Source of the DNA: Channallabes apus | Taxonomy: Eukaryota > Chordata > Actinopteri > Siluriformes > Clariidae | NCBI GenBank assembly: GCA_030522415.1 | Contig: CM060127.1 | Span: forward strand, 9,306,707 to 9,370,706 | Length of the DNA: 64,000 nucleotides | Direction of reading: 5' to 3' | Part shown: positions 23,936 to 34,505 of the stretch, piece by piece | How positions within the stretch are numbered: position 1 is the first letter of the stretch | Layout: each line of letters opens with the position of its first letter | Notes under the pieces: model-generated | Told to the model about the DNA's origin: nothing | Databases searched by the model: none | Seen by the model: the letters and a program-made list of their open reading frames with translations, nothing else | Translations under genes and position numbers: made by a program

Positions 23936-24530
23936 GACAACAGTGACCGCGATTCTAAATGTGAAGTTCAACATCTCCCATGGACTGCACAGTCACCAGA
24001 TCTAAATATTAATGAGCCATTTTGGGATGTTTTGGAGGAGCGAGTTAGGAAACGTTTTCCTCCACTAGCATCACGTAGTGACCTGGGAACTATTCTGCAA
24101 GAAGAATGGCTCAAAATCCCTCTGGCCACTATGCAGGACTTGCATCTGTCATTCTCAAGATGACTTGATGCTATGTTGTTGTTGTTGGTCTTTCGTTTGC
24201 TCCCGACAAGGGGTCGCCACAACGGAATATCCAGTCCGCACAACAACTTGGCACAGGTTTTACGCCAGATGGCCTTCTTGACGCAACCCTCCCATTTTAT
24301 CCGTGCTTGGGACCGGCACTGCATCCAGTGGCTGGGGGGTTCGGGCACTGGCTGGGAATCAAACCCGTGCCTTCCGCATGGCAGGCAGGCGAATCACCTA
24401 CCACTGAGCCACCAGTGCCCCTCTAGATGACTTGATGCTATATTGGCTGCAAAAGGAGGCCTTACACCATACTACTGAATTGTTGTGGTCTATAACCAGG
24501 CTTTTCAGTTTCATTGGCCAACCCCTGTAA
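23936..24530 (+). pseudogene. Fossil Tc1/mariner transposase C-terminus, split by a SINE
   Basis: 23980-24165 encodes the end of a DDE transposase (QSPDLNINEPFWDVL around the catalytic Glu, then RVRKRFPPLASRSDLGTILQEEWLKIPL, a typical C-terminal helix region). Sequence after the SINE (24427-24530) continues the same fossil towards its degraded end. No upstream catalytic part is present. It is a different subfamily from the Tc1 directly on its left. Confidence 0.75.
24175..24424 (-). mobile_element. tRNA-derived SINE with (CAACAA) tail, inserted with a 15-17-bp target duplication
   Basis: On the reverse strand the head reads GGTGGCTCAGTGGTAGG (A box) and GGTTTGATTCCC (B box). The body ends in a CAACAACAACA tail. 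ATGACTTGATGCTAT is present on both sides (24160-24174 and 24427-24441), the expected LINE-type target duplication. This family differs from the SINEs at 17.7 and 26.0 kb. Confidence 0.85.
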
Positions 24531-24649
24531 CTAGCTAACTAAGAGGCCTAATTAGCTGACTAACTGAGACAAGACAGATTGACATGACAACATAAATCAA
24601 CAACATAAATTAACAAAAAACTAACTAGCTAATTCTATACAGCGTTTTC

Positions 24650-24830
24650 TTGTATTCAGGGTCACGGGGACCTGGAGCCTATGCTTGGGGCCTTAGGGCA
24701 TGAGGCGGGATACACCCTGGATAGGGTGCCAATCCATCACAGGGCACACACACACATACACACACTCATATGCCCATTTACACACTACGGGCAATTTGGG
24801 AACACCAATTAACCTGCCGACTAACTAGCT
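24650..24830 (-). mobile_element. V-SINE 3' fragment
   Basis: The reverse strand carries the V-SINE tail: GGATTGGCACCCTATCCAGG, GTATCCCGCCTCATGCCC, GGCTCCAGGTCCCCGTGACC. The head is missing. Confidence 0.75.
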
Positions 24831-25989
24831 AACTTAGAGACTTAATTAACTGGCTAGCTGGGACAATACAAATCAACATTTAAATTAGATTTAACAGGGA
24901 ACTACCTACGTTTTTTATGCAGTTCTTGTAAATAAGTTATTGCACTGAACCGGCTGTGTGGAAGAGACTTTTATTGCATACTGTAAATGTAGCTAGTCTC
25001 AACTTTGGCATAAAACTAGCTACCCAGGTTTCATGAGGCTTACTGTACATAAACCAAGGACATTAGCAGTCCAATAATTTAAATATTTTTGTGTTTGGTG
25101 TTCAAGCAGTGTTTTAAAGCGGTGTCACCATATGTTTTTTTTTTTCATTATTATTTTTTTAGGTAAAGGAAGTTCAACTGTCTCCATTTGAGAGCATCTA
25201 CAGTATAGAGACCTGGAAATGATACGTGGACATTTTGTTCACCTGCTGTGTTCATGTCTACCTCACCTAGAAATAACCTCAAATAATTTGGCAGCTCCTA
25301 AAAGATGAAGCACAAAGCTCGAAGACAAAAGAGGATCTCCTCTATATAAAATAAGGCAAAAAAAAAGAGAAGAAAAGAAAAATTTAAATATATGCAGCGA
25401 CATGCTTTGCACAAAGCACCAGAATGAATGAAACAAACCTGATATATACAATAACCCCCAAATTATACAACAAGTAGCACAGGTCAGGAACTCATCATTA
25501 ACGTGAACAGCAAACTCTTCTTAAAGCCTCTGATATTTGAAACATAAACTCTTAATGCATTTATTTCATCAAGAAAGTTTTAAATTACCCTTGAAACGAT
25601 TAAAACTATTATTTCTGAGTCCATTATTATTTTACCTTCTAATTTACCCTTATTACTGCAGATTAGATGTTCTACAGTTACAAATTAGATTTACTGGAAC
25701 ACTTATTAGTCAGAAAACAATCCCTGCAAACAGGATATTAATGTGAACACTCATGGATTAAAACTATCAGCACATTGTCATTTAGCTGCATTTCAAAAAG
25801 TGTAATTAGCATTCATGGTGGCATAGAACAATGGATAAAAGGCAGCATTTTTATTTGACGCCTTTTATTTGCCTTGCCAGAGAAGTACAGTAGCTAAACT
25901 GTAACTGTTTAACATCTCACTAATTTGCTAGCTCAATTCTATGATTTGTACTCAAAATCTACTTACTCTCATACACTCATCATCTATAC
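24831..25989. other. Gene-free stretch
   Basis: No gene or named repeat seen. 24500-24880 repeats the phrases CTAACTAGCTAACT and GACTAACT loosely, without a clear unit. There is a T-run at 25134-25146. Confidence 0.45.
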
Positions 25990-26228
25990 TGTACCTACTG
26001 TATATTAAACCTCTGTTTGTCACATATACATTACAGCACAGTAAAATTCCTTCCTCACATATCCCAGTGTAACTGGGGTCAGAGCGCAGGGTCAGCCATG
26101 ATACAGCACTCCTGGAGCAGATGGGGTTAAGGGCTTTGCTCAAGGGCACAACCTGGTAGAGCTGGTGATCGAATCACCGATCTTCCGTTTAGTAACTCAG
26201 TGCCTTAACCCTCTGAGCCACCACTGCC
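25990..26228 (-). mobile_element. tRNA-derived SINE (third family)
   Basis: On the reverse strand the head is AGGGCAGTGGTGGCTCAGAG, followed by a weak B box (GATTCGATCACC), then GCCCTTGAGCAAAGCCCTTA and GGCTGACCCTGCGCTCTGAC, ending near CTGTAATGTATATGTGACA. Its 5' end is the sequence that was later amplified in the adjoining 42-bp minisatellite. Confidence 0.8.
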
Positions 26229-26700
26229 CTAGAAATGTCTGATCTACTATATATAAGAGCCACCACTGCCCTAGAAATGTCTGATCTACTATATATACGA
26301 GCCACCACTGCCCTAGAAATGTCTGATCTACTATATATAAGAGCCACCACTGCCCTAGAAATGTCTGATCTACTATATATACGAGCCACCACTGCCCTAG
26401 AAATGTCTGATCTACTATATATAAGAGCCACCACTGAGCCACCACTGCCCTAGAAATGTCTGATCTACTATATATAAGAGCCACCACTGCCCTAGAAATG
26501 TCTGATCTACTATATATACGAGCCACCACTGCCCTAGAAATGTCTGATCTACTATATATACGAGCCACCACTGCCCTAGAAATGTCTGATCTACTATATA
26601 TAAGAGCCACCACTGCCCTAGAAATGTCTGATCTACTATATATACGAGCCACCACTGAGCCACCACTGAGCCACCACTGCCCTAGAAATGTCTGATCTAC
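26218..26700. repeat. 42-bp chimeric minisatellite, 11 units
   Basis: Unit starts (CTAGAAATGTCTG) lie at 26229, 26271, 26313, 26355, 26397, 26450, 26492, 26534, 26576, 26618 and 26681. Each unit is GAGCCACCACTGCCCT (the 5' end of the adjacent SINE, reverse strand) joined to AGAAATGTCTGATC... ending TATATATAA, which is the LINE-associated minisatellite seen at 21.6-22.2 kb. Units alternate between a TATAAG and a TATACG ending, and two junctions carry extra copies of GAGCCACCACT. Confidence 0.95.
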
Positions 26701-28310
26701 TATATATAAGATATCTGTGGTCTGATCTACTGTAATAAAAATGTTAGTGGTCTGATCTCTTCTTCATAAAAAATGATTATGGGTTGATAATGATATCAAC
26801 CCATCCTGATTTGGGTGATAACGGAGAGCAGGGATTGATCTGCAGTCATACTGTGTACAGTATATAAGACATTTGTGATCTGATGGAAAGATCAATTGTT
26901 TTGTTTGTCAAGTTTTTATTGTCATCGTTTTTATGGCAGTTCATTATCATTTTACAGTTCCACTGATTGAAAAGTGAACACTGCAAATTAAATCTAATTA
27001 TATTTATTTTTGGAGAATAAACCTTGGTGTCATGTTATTGAAAATATGCTTAGTTAAATTTATGTTACCACACTTTCCTTAAGTGAATCTTCCATTATTT
27101 TTCAGGCTTGACAACCAACTTATTTATTCAGATTTACAGCCCATACTTATACAGCACTAAGAGCACTGAGTAAGTGTCTTCATGTCCCCTGCAGAAGAAA
27201 GATGCGGGGTCCCAAATCACAATGTACTCGACTGCTTTTTATGCCAGAAATTCCATTCTCATCACTGAATTGTGATCTCTTATGTCTATACTGATATTAG
27301 TGTCAATTATAAATTCCCCGTGTATATCATGGCCTTCAAACATGGCTGCTGAGGACTACAACTCACAGGCATTACAGATTCTCTCAGCTTCACTTGCTTA
27401 CTGTTAACAAGCACCGGGAGTCAATCACACAGTTGCAGGATTTAAGGACTCTCTGCACACTCACTCATTGCAAAGTATTATTGATTCTCTCTCTCTGGCT
27501 TTTGATCCTGTTGTTGGTTCCCTCTATTTGCCCTTGCCTGCGCTAGTAAATGTTACCTGACCCTTGCCTGCATCTTGATTTTGATCCTGAATCACCTAGT
27601 TGTCTTGTTTGCTACGTTTAATAAAAACCTGTATATCTGCACTTCTGTATGACCAGAATCAATTTTATTATGGTATACACTATAATGTACTATGGTACAC
27701 TATAGTACATACCCTAAAATACCGTAGTATTACCATGGTAGACACCATAAGTGCTATGGTGTGTAGCGCAATACAATAGCCACAGTGGCTACCAAAATTT
27801 AGCAGATATCTAATGTGGTGTGGTTGTACATAGTAGTGTACCATATTAGATAAGTTAATATATGTTACTGTTATGGTATAGTATAGGCAATGATATATTA
27901 TTATATGTAATATTAAGTATTAGGTATTTATTTCAGGTTACATATATACAATGCTATTATACTACTACAGTAGTACATAGTACAGTACAATACTAGAGTA
28001 CATGGACCATTGGTAGAACTATTTACCATAGTGTGGTGCATTATCACCAACTACTGTAAGTACCAATGTACAGTACTATATATCATTTACAAGTACCATC
28101 AGACTACCATGCTACCTATACCGTATTAAAATGTCTTATGGGTGTACTGGCCTTCATGAACTTTTTCTACTTTTTATTTATTATTATTATTTTTTGCAGT
28201 TTTAAATAATAAATTTTAATAAATAATAAATTTTAATAATAAATAAAAGATTTATTTCCTAAAATATGACATTTCTAAAATTGATAAAAAAAATTATTGC
28301 TATTCTAATT
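26701..28310. other. LINE-tail remnant, then a gene-free stretch including a TAC/GTA-rich zone
   Basis: 26701-26865 continues the LINE-tail sequence (CTGTGGTCTGATCTACTG; GATTGATCTGCAGTCATACTGTG). 27660-28140 is unusually rich in TAC/GTA/TAGTA words with local inverted symmetry and no codon structure. 28195-28260 is AT-rich simple sequence. No gene is recognised. Confidence 0.5.
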
Positions 28311-29800
28311 GATTCAATTCAATTCAATTTCAATTCAATTTTATCTGTATAGTGCTTTTAACAATTGACATTGTCAAACCAGCTTTATACAATCAAAAAT
28401 AATTATTTAAGCTTGTATGAGATGTGAATGTGTATGAATCAAAATGATAGGATAGTCCCTGATGAGCAATCCGAGGACTGCGGCGACAGTGGCAAGGAAA
28501 AACTCCCTGAGATGGTAATAGGAAGAAACCTTGAGAGGAACCAGACTCAACAGGGAACCCATCCTCATCTGGGTGAATCGGATAGCAGAGATTGATCTGC
28601 ATCATACTGTGTGAGACTGGAAGTTCAGGTAGATTGTAGGGAATTCCAGTCCTGAACAATCGAGTGACTGAATTCACAAGTCCTCAGAGAACAGCGGTCT
28701 GCATCAGCCGAGGATAGGACCGTCTTTGTGGGAAAAGTGGATCCGTCCCCAGTCACCACACATGAGGGCTACCTGAGATGTAAAGTGACCAATCACTTCA
28801 CCATAAACAAACATTGAGTGATCAATGAGAGTGGGAAAGACAGCATCTAAACATACCAGTTCACCATAATACTCTACGTCCATGAGTCCCCCAGATCTGC
28901 TCCTTTACCTTATGGCAAATCTATTTACAAAAATGCTTGGCTAAATAAATAGGTTTTTAATGCTTTATATGTTGATAGTAGTATTTTAAAATCGATGCGA
29001 AATTTTAAGGGGAGGATTGATATCAGCCTGTAATTGGAGAGCTGACAAGGGTTAAGGTCAGGTTTCTTAATTAGCGGTTTAATAACTGCTAATGTAAAGG
29101 ATTTGGGAATATACCCACGGCTGAGTGAAAAGTGAATTATTTTCAGCAGGGGTTTTGTTATTGCTGGTACTATCTGGTTGAGAAATGTGTATAGGATCTA
29201 ATACACAGGTTGACAATTTTGAAGAAGAGATGAGTGAAATTTGTTCATTTTCATCAAGTATTCTAGGTTCTGATGTGGTGTGGTTAGTTTATCATCTGTA
29301 TAACTTACATTGTCTGGTTTCAAAACCTGAAATTTTGCCTAATATTTATGATTTTATTATTGAAAAAGTTCATGAAGTATGTGGTTGCTGTGCAGATTTC
29401 TGCAGTGGTCTTGTTTCTAGTCTATTTAGCTACAGCATTAAATAAAAATCTAGGATTATTTTTGTTATTTTCAATAAGGGTGGAGGGATACAATGATCTA
29501 GCATCATTGAGAGCTTTTTTATAGTTCAGGATGCTCTACGTCCATGCTATTAGGAATACTAGCAATTTAGTTTTATGCTATTTGCGTTCTAATTTCCGAG
29601 CTGTCTGTTTTAAAGTGTGTGTGTGGTCATTATACCAAGGAGCGAGTTCTTATCTCTAATCATTTTCCTTTTAACTGGAGCTACATTATCTAAGGTATAA
29701 CGAAATATTGACTCTCAATATTCAGTCGCCTGATCGAGTTCTGTAGAGTCAGACGGTGATCCAATCAAAGTTGATAGCTCTGGAAGATTATTGATAAAGC

Positions 29801-30459
29801 TCAGTGTGGTATTTGATGTGAAATTACGTTTGATATGGTAGAGCGGTGCTGTGCGTACATTATTACTATGACACACGCTGTTCTCAGAGGGTCTTCTGCA
29901 TTCCCAAAATGAATATTAAAGTCTCCAGCAATTAACACTTTGTCTACAGAGATGACATGGTTTGAGAGGAAATCTGCAAATTCATAGAGAAATTCAGAAT
30001 ACGGCCCTGGAGGTCTGTAAATGATAATGAACTGAGCTGACTTCATATTTGTAGCTACACTTTTTATGTTTCTATAGAGAACATCAAAAGCATTAAATTT
30101 GAGTCTGTACTTTTCGACGATAGACAGATTATCATTGTGCCTCCTCCTCTACCAGTTAACCGAGGCTGGTGTATGTAGCTGTATCCAGGAGGACTAGCTT
30201 CATTTAGAGCTACATACTCGTCCTGTTTAACCCATGTTTCAGTTAAACAGAGTATATCAAACGCCTGATCTGTGATAATTCCATTAACAATAACCACTTT
30301 TGATGCGAGAGATCTAATATTTAACAGTCCTAACGTCAGATCAGAGGTGCTGGCTGCGCATTCAGTGTGTTTTGAATTTTTTGTCTCTATATTAATTAAA
30401 ACAATAAAACAGACTTTCTGAGTCTTTCTACATATTTGCTTAGATCGGGGAACAGACAC
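29801..30459 (-). pseudogene. LINE ORF2 endonuclease remnant
   Basis: On the reverse strand, two open pieces cover an exonuclease/endonuclease/phosphatase-type domain: LLNIRSLASK and LCLTETW in the first, YRPPGPYSEFL and AGDFNIHF in the second. These match the N, E and D motifs used for target nicking. The first piece runs out of frame near 30064 and the strictly conserved SDH end motif is not visible, so the domain cannot be functional. Confidence 0.8.
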
Positions 30460-30555
30460 AGTCTCAATATGGTGAACCCTGAGTGACGACTCTATGCAGC
30501 TAGCAGACGGTTGGTTTAGCCTGTCTGTCGGCTCCCTGGCCTGGGCTCTGGATTG

Positions 30556-31070
30556 TCACCGATTAACGAGACCTCTACTGAGACTATGAGCTATACTACA
30601 GGAAATAAGAGCAGCACCTTCCCAAGTGGGATGGACACCGTCCCGCCCTAACAGGCCAGCTTTGCCCTCAAAGGTCTTCCAATTATCTATGAAGTCTACA
30701 TTTTTTTCAGAGCACCGCCTGGACATCCAGCGGTTCAGTGACCATAACCTGCTGTAAGCTATGTCGCCACGTCTCATTGGGATGGGACCAGAGCATACCA
30801 CTTGCTCAGACTTGCGTCTGACATCGCCTTTGCTAATTTAAACACCTCTGTAAAGTTACCCTTAGTAACCTCTGACTGACAAAGGCATATATCCTTAGCT
30901 CCAGCATGGACCACTATCTTAGAGAACCTATTCTGTCCTAGAGCCCTAAGATTACCTGCTATGTCCGGTGCTCTGGCTCCCGGGATACACCTAACCATTG
31001 GCGCTGGAGCCCCTAAAGGCCAAGCTAATTTCACGTGCCTCAGTATAGAGTCTCCTAAATCAGAGCTCTT
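30556..31070 (-). pseudogene. LINE ORF1 with SGNH-esterase-like domain, degenerate
   Basis: The reverse strand shows the SGNH hydrolase landmarks in order. A GDSILRHVK block (catalytic Ser region, around 31053-31028) is followed by KIVVHAGAKDI, where the family normally has a G.ND block (here altered), and by DGVHPTWEGAAL (catalytic His region, around 30640). A frame change near 30800 separates the halves. Esterase-type ORF1 proteins are known in CR1-clade LINEs, where they are thought to help RNP or membrane association. Loss of the Asn block and the frameshift argue it is dead. Confidence 0.75.
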
Positions 31071-31221
31071 TCAGGTTTCTCAGAGGGTGCATCACTAAGG
31101 AGAGCAAACCTGTTGGACACGTGATTCTGGTCATACCTTGACTAACTGAATCCAAACACGCATAACATATCCTTTTAATGGACTACTGGCCTTTCCAATA
31201 AGATCATTAAAGAGCAACAAC

Positions 31222-31832
31222 TACTTTTTTCTCCCCAATTTGTTTGTAGCCAATTTCCATCCATCATCAGGGCAATTCAATTCAATTCAATTCAATTAAA
31301 TTAAATTTTTTCAATTCAATTTTATTTATATAGCGCTTTTAACAATGGTCATTGTCTCAAAGCAGCTTCACAAAAATGAAAGAAATTTAATAAAAAATAA
31401 AAATAAATAAATAAATAAAAAAATCTAAATAAAAAATAATAATAAATAAAAATAATAATAATAATAATAATAATAATTATTATTATTATTATTATTATTA
31501 TAGAAAAGAAAATAATTGGAAGTGTGTATGTGTGAGAAAAATGTGCAGATAATAATAATGAGACGAATGAATGAAATTTCTCTGATGAGCAAGCCAAGGG
31601 TGACGGCGACTGTGGCAAGGAAAAACTCCCTGAGATGGCATTAGGAAGAAACCTTAATCCCACATTAAGGCTACAGTTACCAACCAGGTAGGGCAAAGGC
31701 TACCACCTGCTTTCAAGCCACATGGTGCCTTTCAATTGTATGGCTGTGAGAGGCTACATCCCCATCCAAGATTTGAACTCACAATAACCAGGTGATACGG
31801 CGAGCACTTTACCACTGCACCACTCAGGAGTT
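31222..31832 (-). mobile_element. SINE split by a LINE tail and an (AAT)n tract
   Basis: The reverse strand from 31832 starts with a tRNA-like head (GAGTGGTGCAGTGGTAAAG; GAGTTCAAATC) and runs to CTTAATGTGGGA near 31665. The matching SINE end (AAATTGGGGAGAAAA) lies at 31225-31260. In between, 31265-31665 is a LINE tail (CAATTCAATTCAATT, TATATAGCGCTTTTAACAAT, GGCAAGGAAAAACTCC) expanded by (AAT)n and (AAAT)n at 31385-31500. The SINE is related to the family at 17.7 kb by its CTTAATGTGGGA...TTGGGGAGAAAA end. Confidence 0.65.
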
Positions 31833-31919
31833 AGCAACTCATTTTAAACCAGCTAAACTTCATTCCAGTTAGAACAAGGAGGACAATGCAAAAGGAATCA
31901 GTCATGGTCTAAAATCTTT

Positions 31920-32240
31920 AACACTTGCCACCAGTTATGCATACAATGACTTTTACATTGCTGCTATTTCCTTTCATAAACCACTGAACAGATTAGGCCC
32001 AGAATACATTTTACATACTGAAATGCTTAAATTATGGAAGGCCTAGTAGTTTATTATTATTGCTTTTAGCTCCATGGGTCCAACTCAGCTAGTAGAGCAT
32101 CAAATAAATATAGTGATGCAGCAATTAGCATTTAGGCAACACACAACCAGAACTCCCAGAATATCTCAAATGTGATCTATTTTAAAATTCAGGGTAAAAA
32201 TCTTTCTATCTTTATATGTCTATACTTCTTCCATAAGACC
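31920..32240 (+). pseudogene. LINE reverse-transcriptase C-terminal remnant
   Basis: The forward strand reads KPLNRLGPEYI, then after stops RTPRISQ and ILKFRVKIFLSL. This resembles the C-terminal region after the reverse transcriptase in fish L2/CR1-type LINEs. It is too degraded to assign. Confidence 0.45.
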
Positions 32241-33565
32241 ATAATGCATTTTGCTGGGATGTCATTTAGCAATTTTAGTTATATCACTAAATTCATTGAT
32301 AAATATTATCCCTTTTAAAAATTAGATTTTTATTGTTTCTCTTTTGTTGTAATAAATATATTCTTCCTGCATGTATTTGCCCCACGTGGAGGTAACATCA
32401 GGAAGGAAATTTTGCGTTCAGTCCTGATCAGAACTCCTTTCTCCTACGTGTCTTAATTTCAGACTTTCATCCACTAGGTCTCATGCTGAGGAAGTGGCAC
32501 TGATGGCGCATCATTTAAAATACACTGTAGTAAAGCATCTACGTACTCAAGCAAAGATGAGACTGCATTTCTGTAAGCTATCAAAATGCAGAAGGATTGA
32601 TCTGAAAACTCAAAGTTAGAGAAAGATTAAATACTTAATTGCAATCAGAACTACTTCACGTATTATGTATCAGCCAGACTTGGTAATTAAAATTGCATGT
32701 TATATGAAATCATGCATTTCCATGTACAGTACACTTTATTATACACAAGAAGAGAGGTATTTTTTTTTGCTGTGCAGAAATTTTGCAGTTCTAAAATATC
32801 TCAATTTCCTGGGAGTCATTGAGTCCTTGTGCTGTCAATAACCCAGTATCCAATATTTCTTCAACCTGCAATAATTAGACCTACTATACAATCATCGGAA
32901 GTTCTTGTAGAATTGTTTTTTTTTTCTCCCTGTTTTTGTTTTTGTGCTAGAAATAATTTATGAACTGTGCAGCAAAGCGTGTTGTTTCTGCTGTCCGTAT
33001 CGGTCTAACTCTAGCCTATGCAAAAGAACTTATGCAGAGCAAGGATGAAAAGAAAAAAAGAAAAACAGCACTGCCATTTATTTGCCATCCCTAGAAAAGG
33101 GCATCAGCGAGCTGTGAAATCACTTTGTCCGATCGAGACTGTTGCACATTCTGTCCATTCATGTCGCATAATGACTTAGATTATGTGCCTCCCTCTTCGC
33201 CTGCCTGCTTTTGGCATCTGCAGTATGTCAGAGCGGAGCGCAAACACACTCCCTTGCACAGTTGATTCAGTCCCTGCCAAAGCAGCAACAATGAAAATAT
33301 TAACACCGTCGACATCACGCTAATTAAAAAAAAATAGATGGAAGCAAACTTGTTCATTAGTTGTTTGCGGGTTCGCTGTGATCCGTGAACTGCTGAAGAT
33401 GTGCTACGTTTCAGACTCCATCGTCATGTGATTTAAAAACATCATGGGACTTTCCTGCCATTCGCTTCTCACACTTAACATCTCAATCAGATTTATTGGT
33501 CTCGTGAACTGCTGCCTGAGAACAGCGACAAGTTCAGGAGAGATAAAGTTGCATCTGCTATGATT
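32241..33565. other. Gene-free stretch
   Basis: No gene seen. 33100-33470 is repeat-free with balanced composition (possible regulatory island, low confidence). Confidence 0.35.
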
Positions 33566-33875
33566 TAACTCAATTCAATTCAATTTGATTTGATTTGTAT
33601 AGCGCTTTTACCAATGGTCATTGTCGCAAAGCAACTTTACAGAATCAAAAAGAAAATTATGGAAATGAGTATGAAATGCGTGAGGAAATCAGATTGTCGC
33701 TCATGAGCCAGCTGAGGGCAACATGGCAAGGGAAAGACTCTCAGAGATGGAAAGAGGAAGAAACCTTGAGAGGAACCAGACTCACCAGGGAAGCCATCCT
33801 CATTTAGGTGATAACCGATAGCTGGGATTGATCTGCAGTCATACTGTGTGTTAGAAGACTTGAAGTTCAGTATGA
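33566..33875 (-). mobile_element. LINE 3' tail copy
   Basis: Starts CTCAATTCAATTCAATTTG, then TGTATAGCGCTTTTACCAAT and continues through CCTTGAGAGGAACCAGACTC to CATACTGTGTGTTAG. It is a 5'-truncated insertion of the same LINE as 28315-31140. Confidence 0.8.
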
Positions 33876-34505
33876 ATGACAAATAGGGTGTAAAGAAATG
33901 ACCTTCTACTATTGGAGTTGATTAATCTGCTTTATGCAGTATATACAGTAATAATGTATGTTTACATGGACCCTAATATTGCACTGATAATTGGAATAAT
34001 TGCCCATAATTGTGGCACATCTAGCATGATTGGAATGTAGGTATAATTGATAATCTGTTCAATAGATGAATATTAGCTATAGTGTAAACACTACATCTGA
34101 TCGTTGCTCTCTTGTTTCTAATCAATGCAGGTTGACTCACTCGAAAAAGGCCTTGAATATTCTGTAATAGCTCTCAGTAGGATGAAGCAATCTAAACGAA
34201 ACAACATACAATGTGCTCCTGATTATATGCAGCTTTGAACATGAAAGAATGCCCCGAGTCGGACTGATAAGGTAGTCGACACACACCACTGTGCTGTTTA
34301 ACATGGAGCAATGTGAACTGTATCTGGCAGAAAACGGAGATAATTTCCAGCATTGCATTTAATGTAGTCAGTTACACATACGTCATGATACAGTATGTAG
34401 CAAATTTTTGGCTTCAGATTGATCCAATCAGATTGAGTCAGCTTCATCATAGCGAGAGTTATTACAGAATATATGGGGCCTTTTTCAAGTGAATCACTCC
34501 ATATA
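33876..34505. other. Gene-free stretch
   Basis: Nothing recognised between the LINE tail and the next LINE. Confidence 0.5.

Larger units (their letters stand above)
28315..31140 (-). mobile_element. Decayed non-LTR retrotransposon with esterase-like ORF1
   Basis: Read on the reverse strand, the order is ORF1 (31070-30556), the endonuclease part of ORF2 (30459-29801), a linker and the start of the reverse transcriptase (to about 28985), then a 3' tail (28680-28315) ending in repeated AATTG units. Most of the reverse transcriptase is missing, so the tail directly follows an internal deletion. Multiple stops interrupt every part. The esterase ORF1 and the AATTG-repeat end point to a CR1/L2-related fish LINE. 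Free copies of the same tail occur at 21.4, 31.3 and 33.6 kb. Confidence 0.8.

Noticed and set aside
26189..26695. Long repetitive open frames across the minisatellite
   Set aside because: They arise only because a 42-bp unit is divisible by three; frames are open on both strands.
26218..26700. Regular 42-bp repeats resembling a CRISPR array
   Set aside because: There are no unique spacers, the whole unit repeats, and the units derive from a SINE and a LINE minisatellite. The DNA is from an animal.
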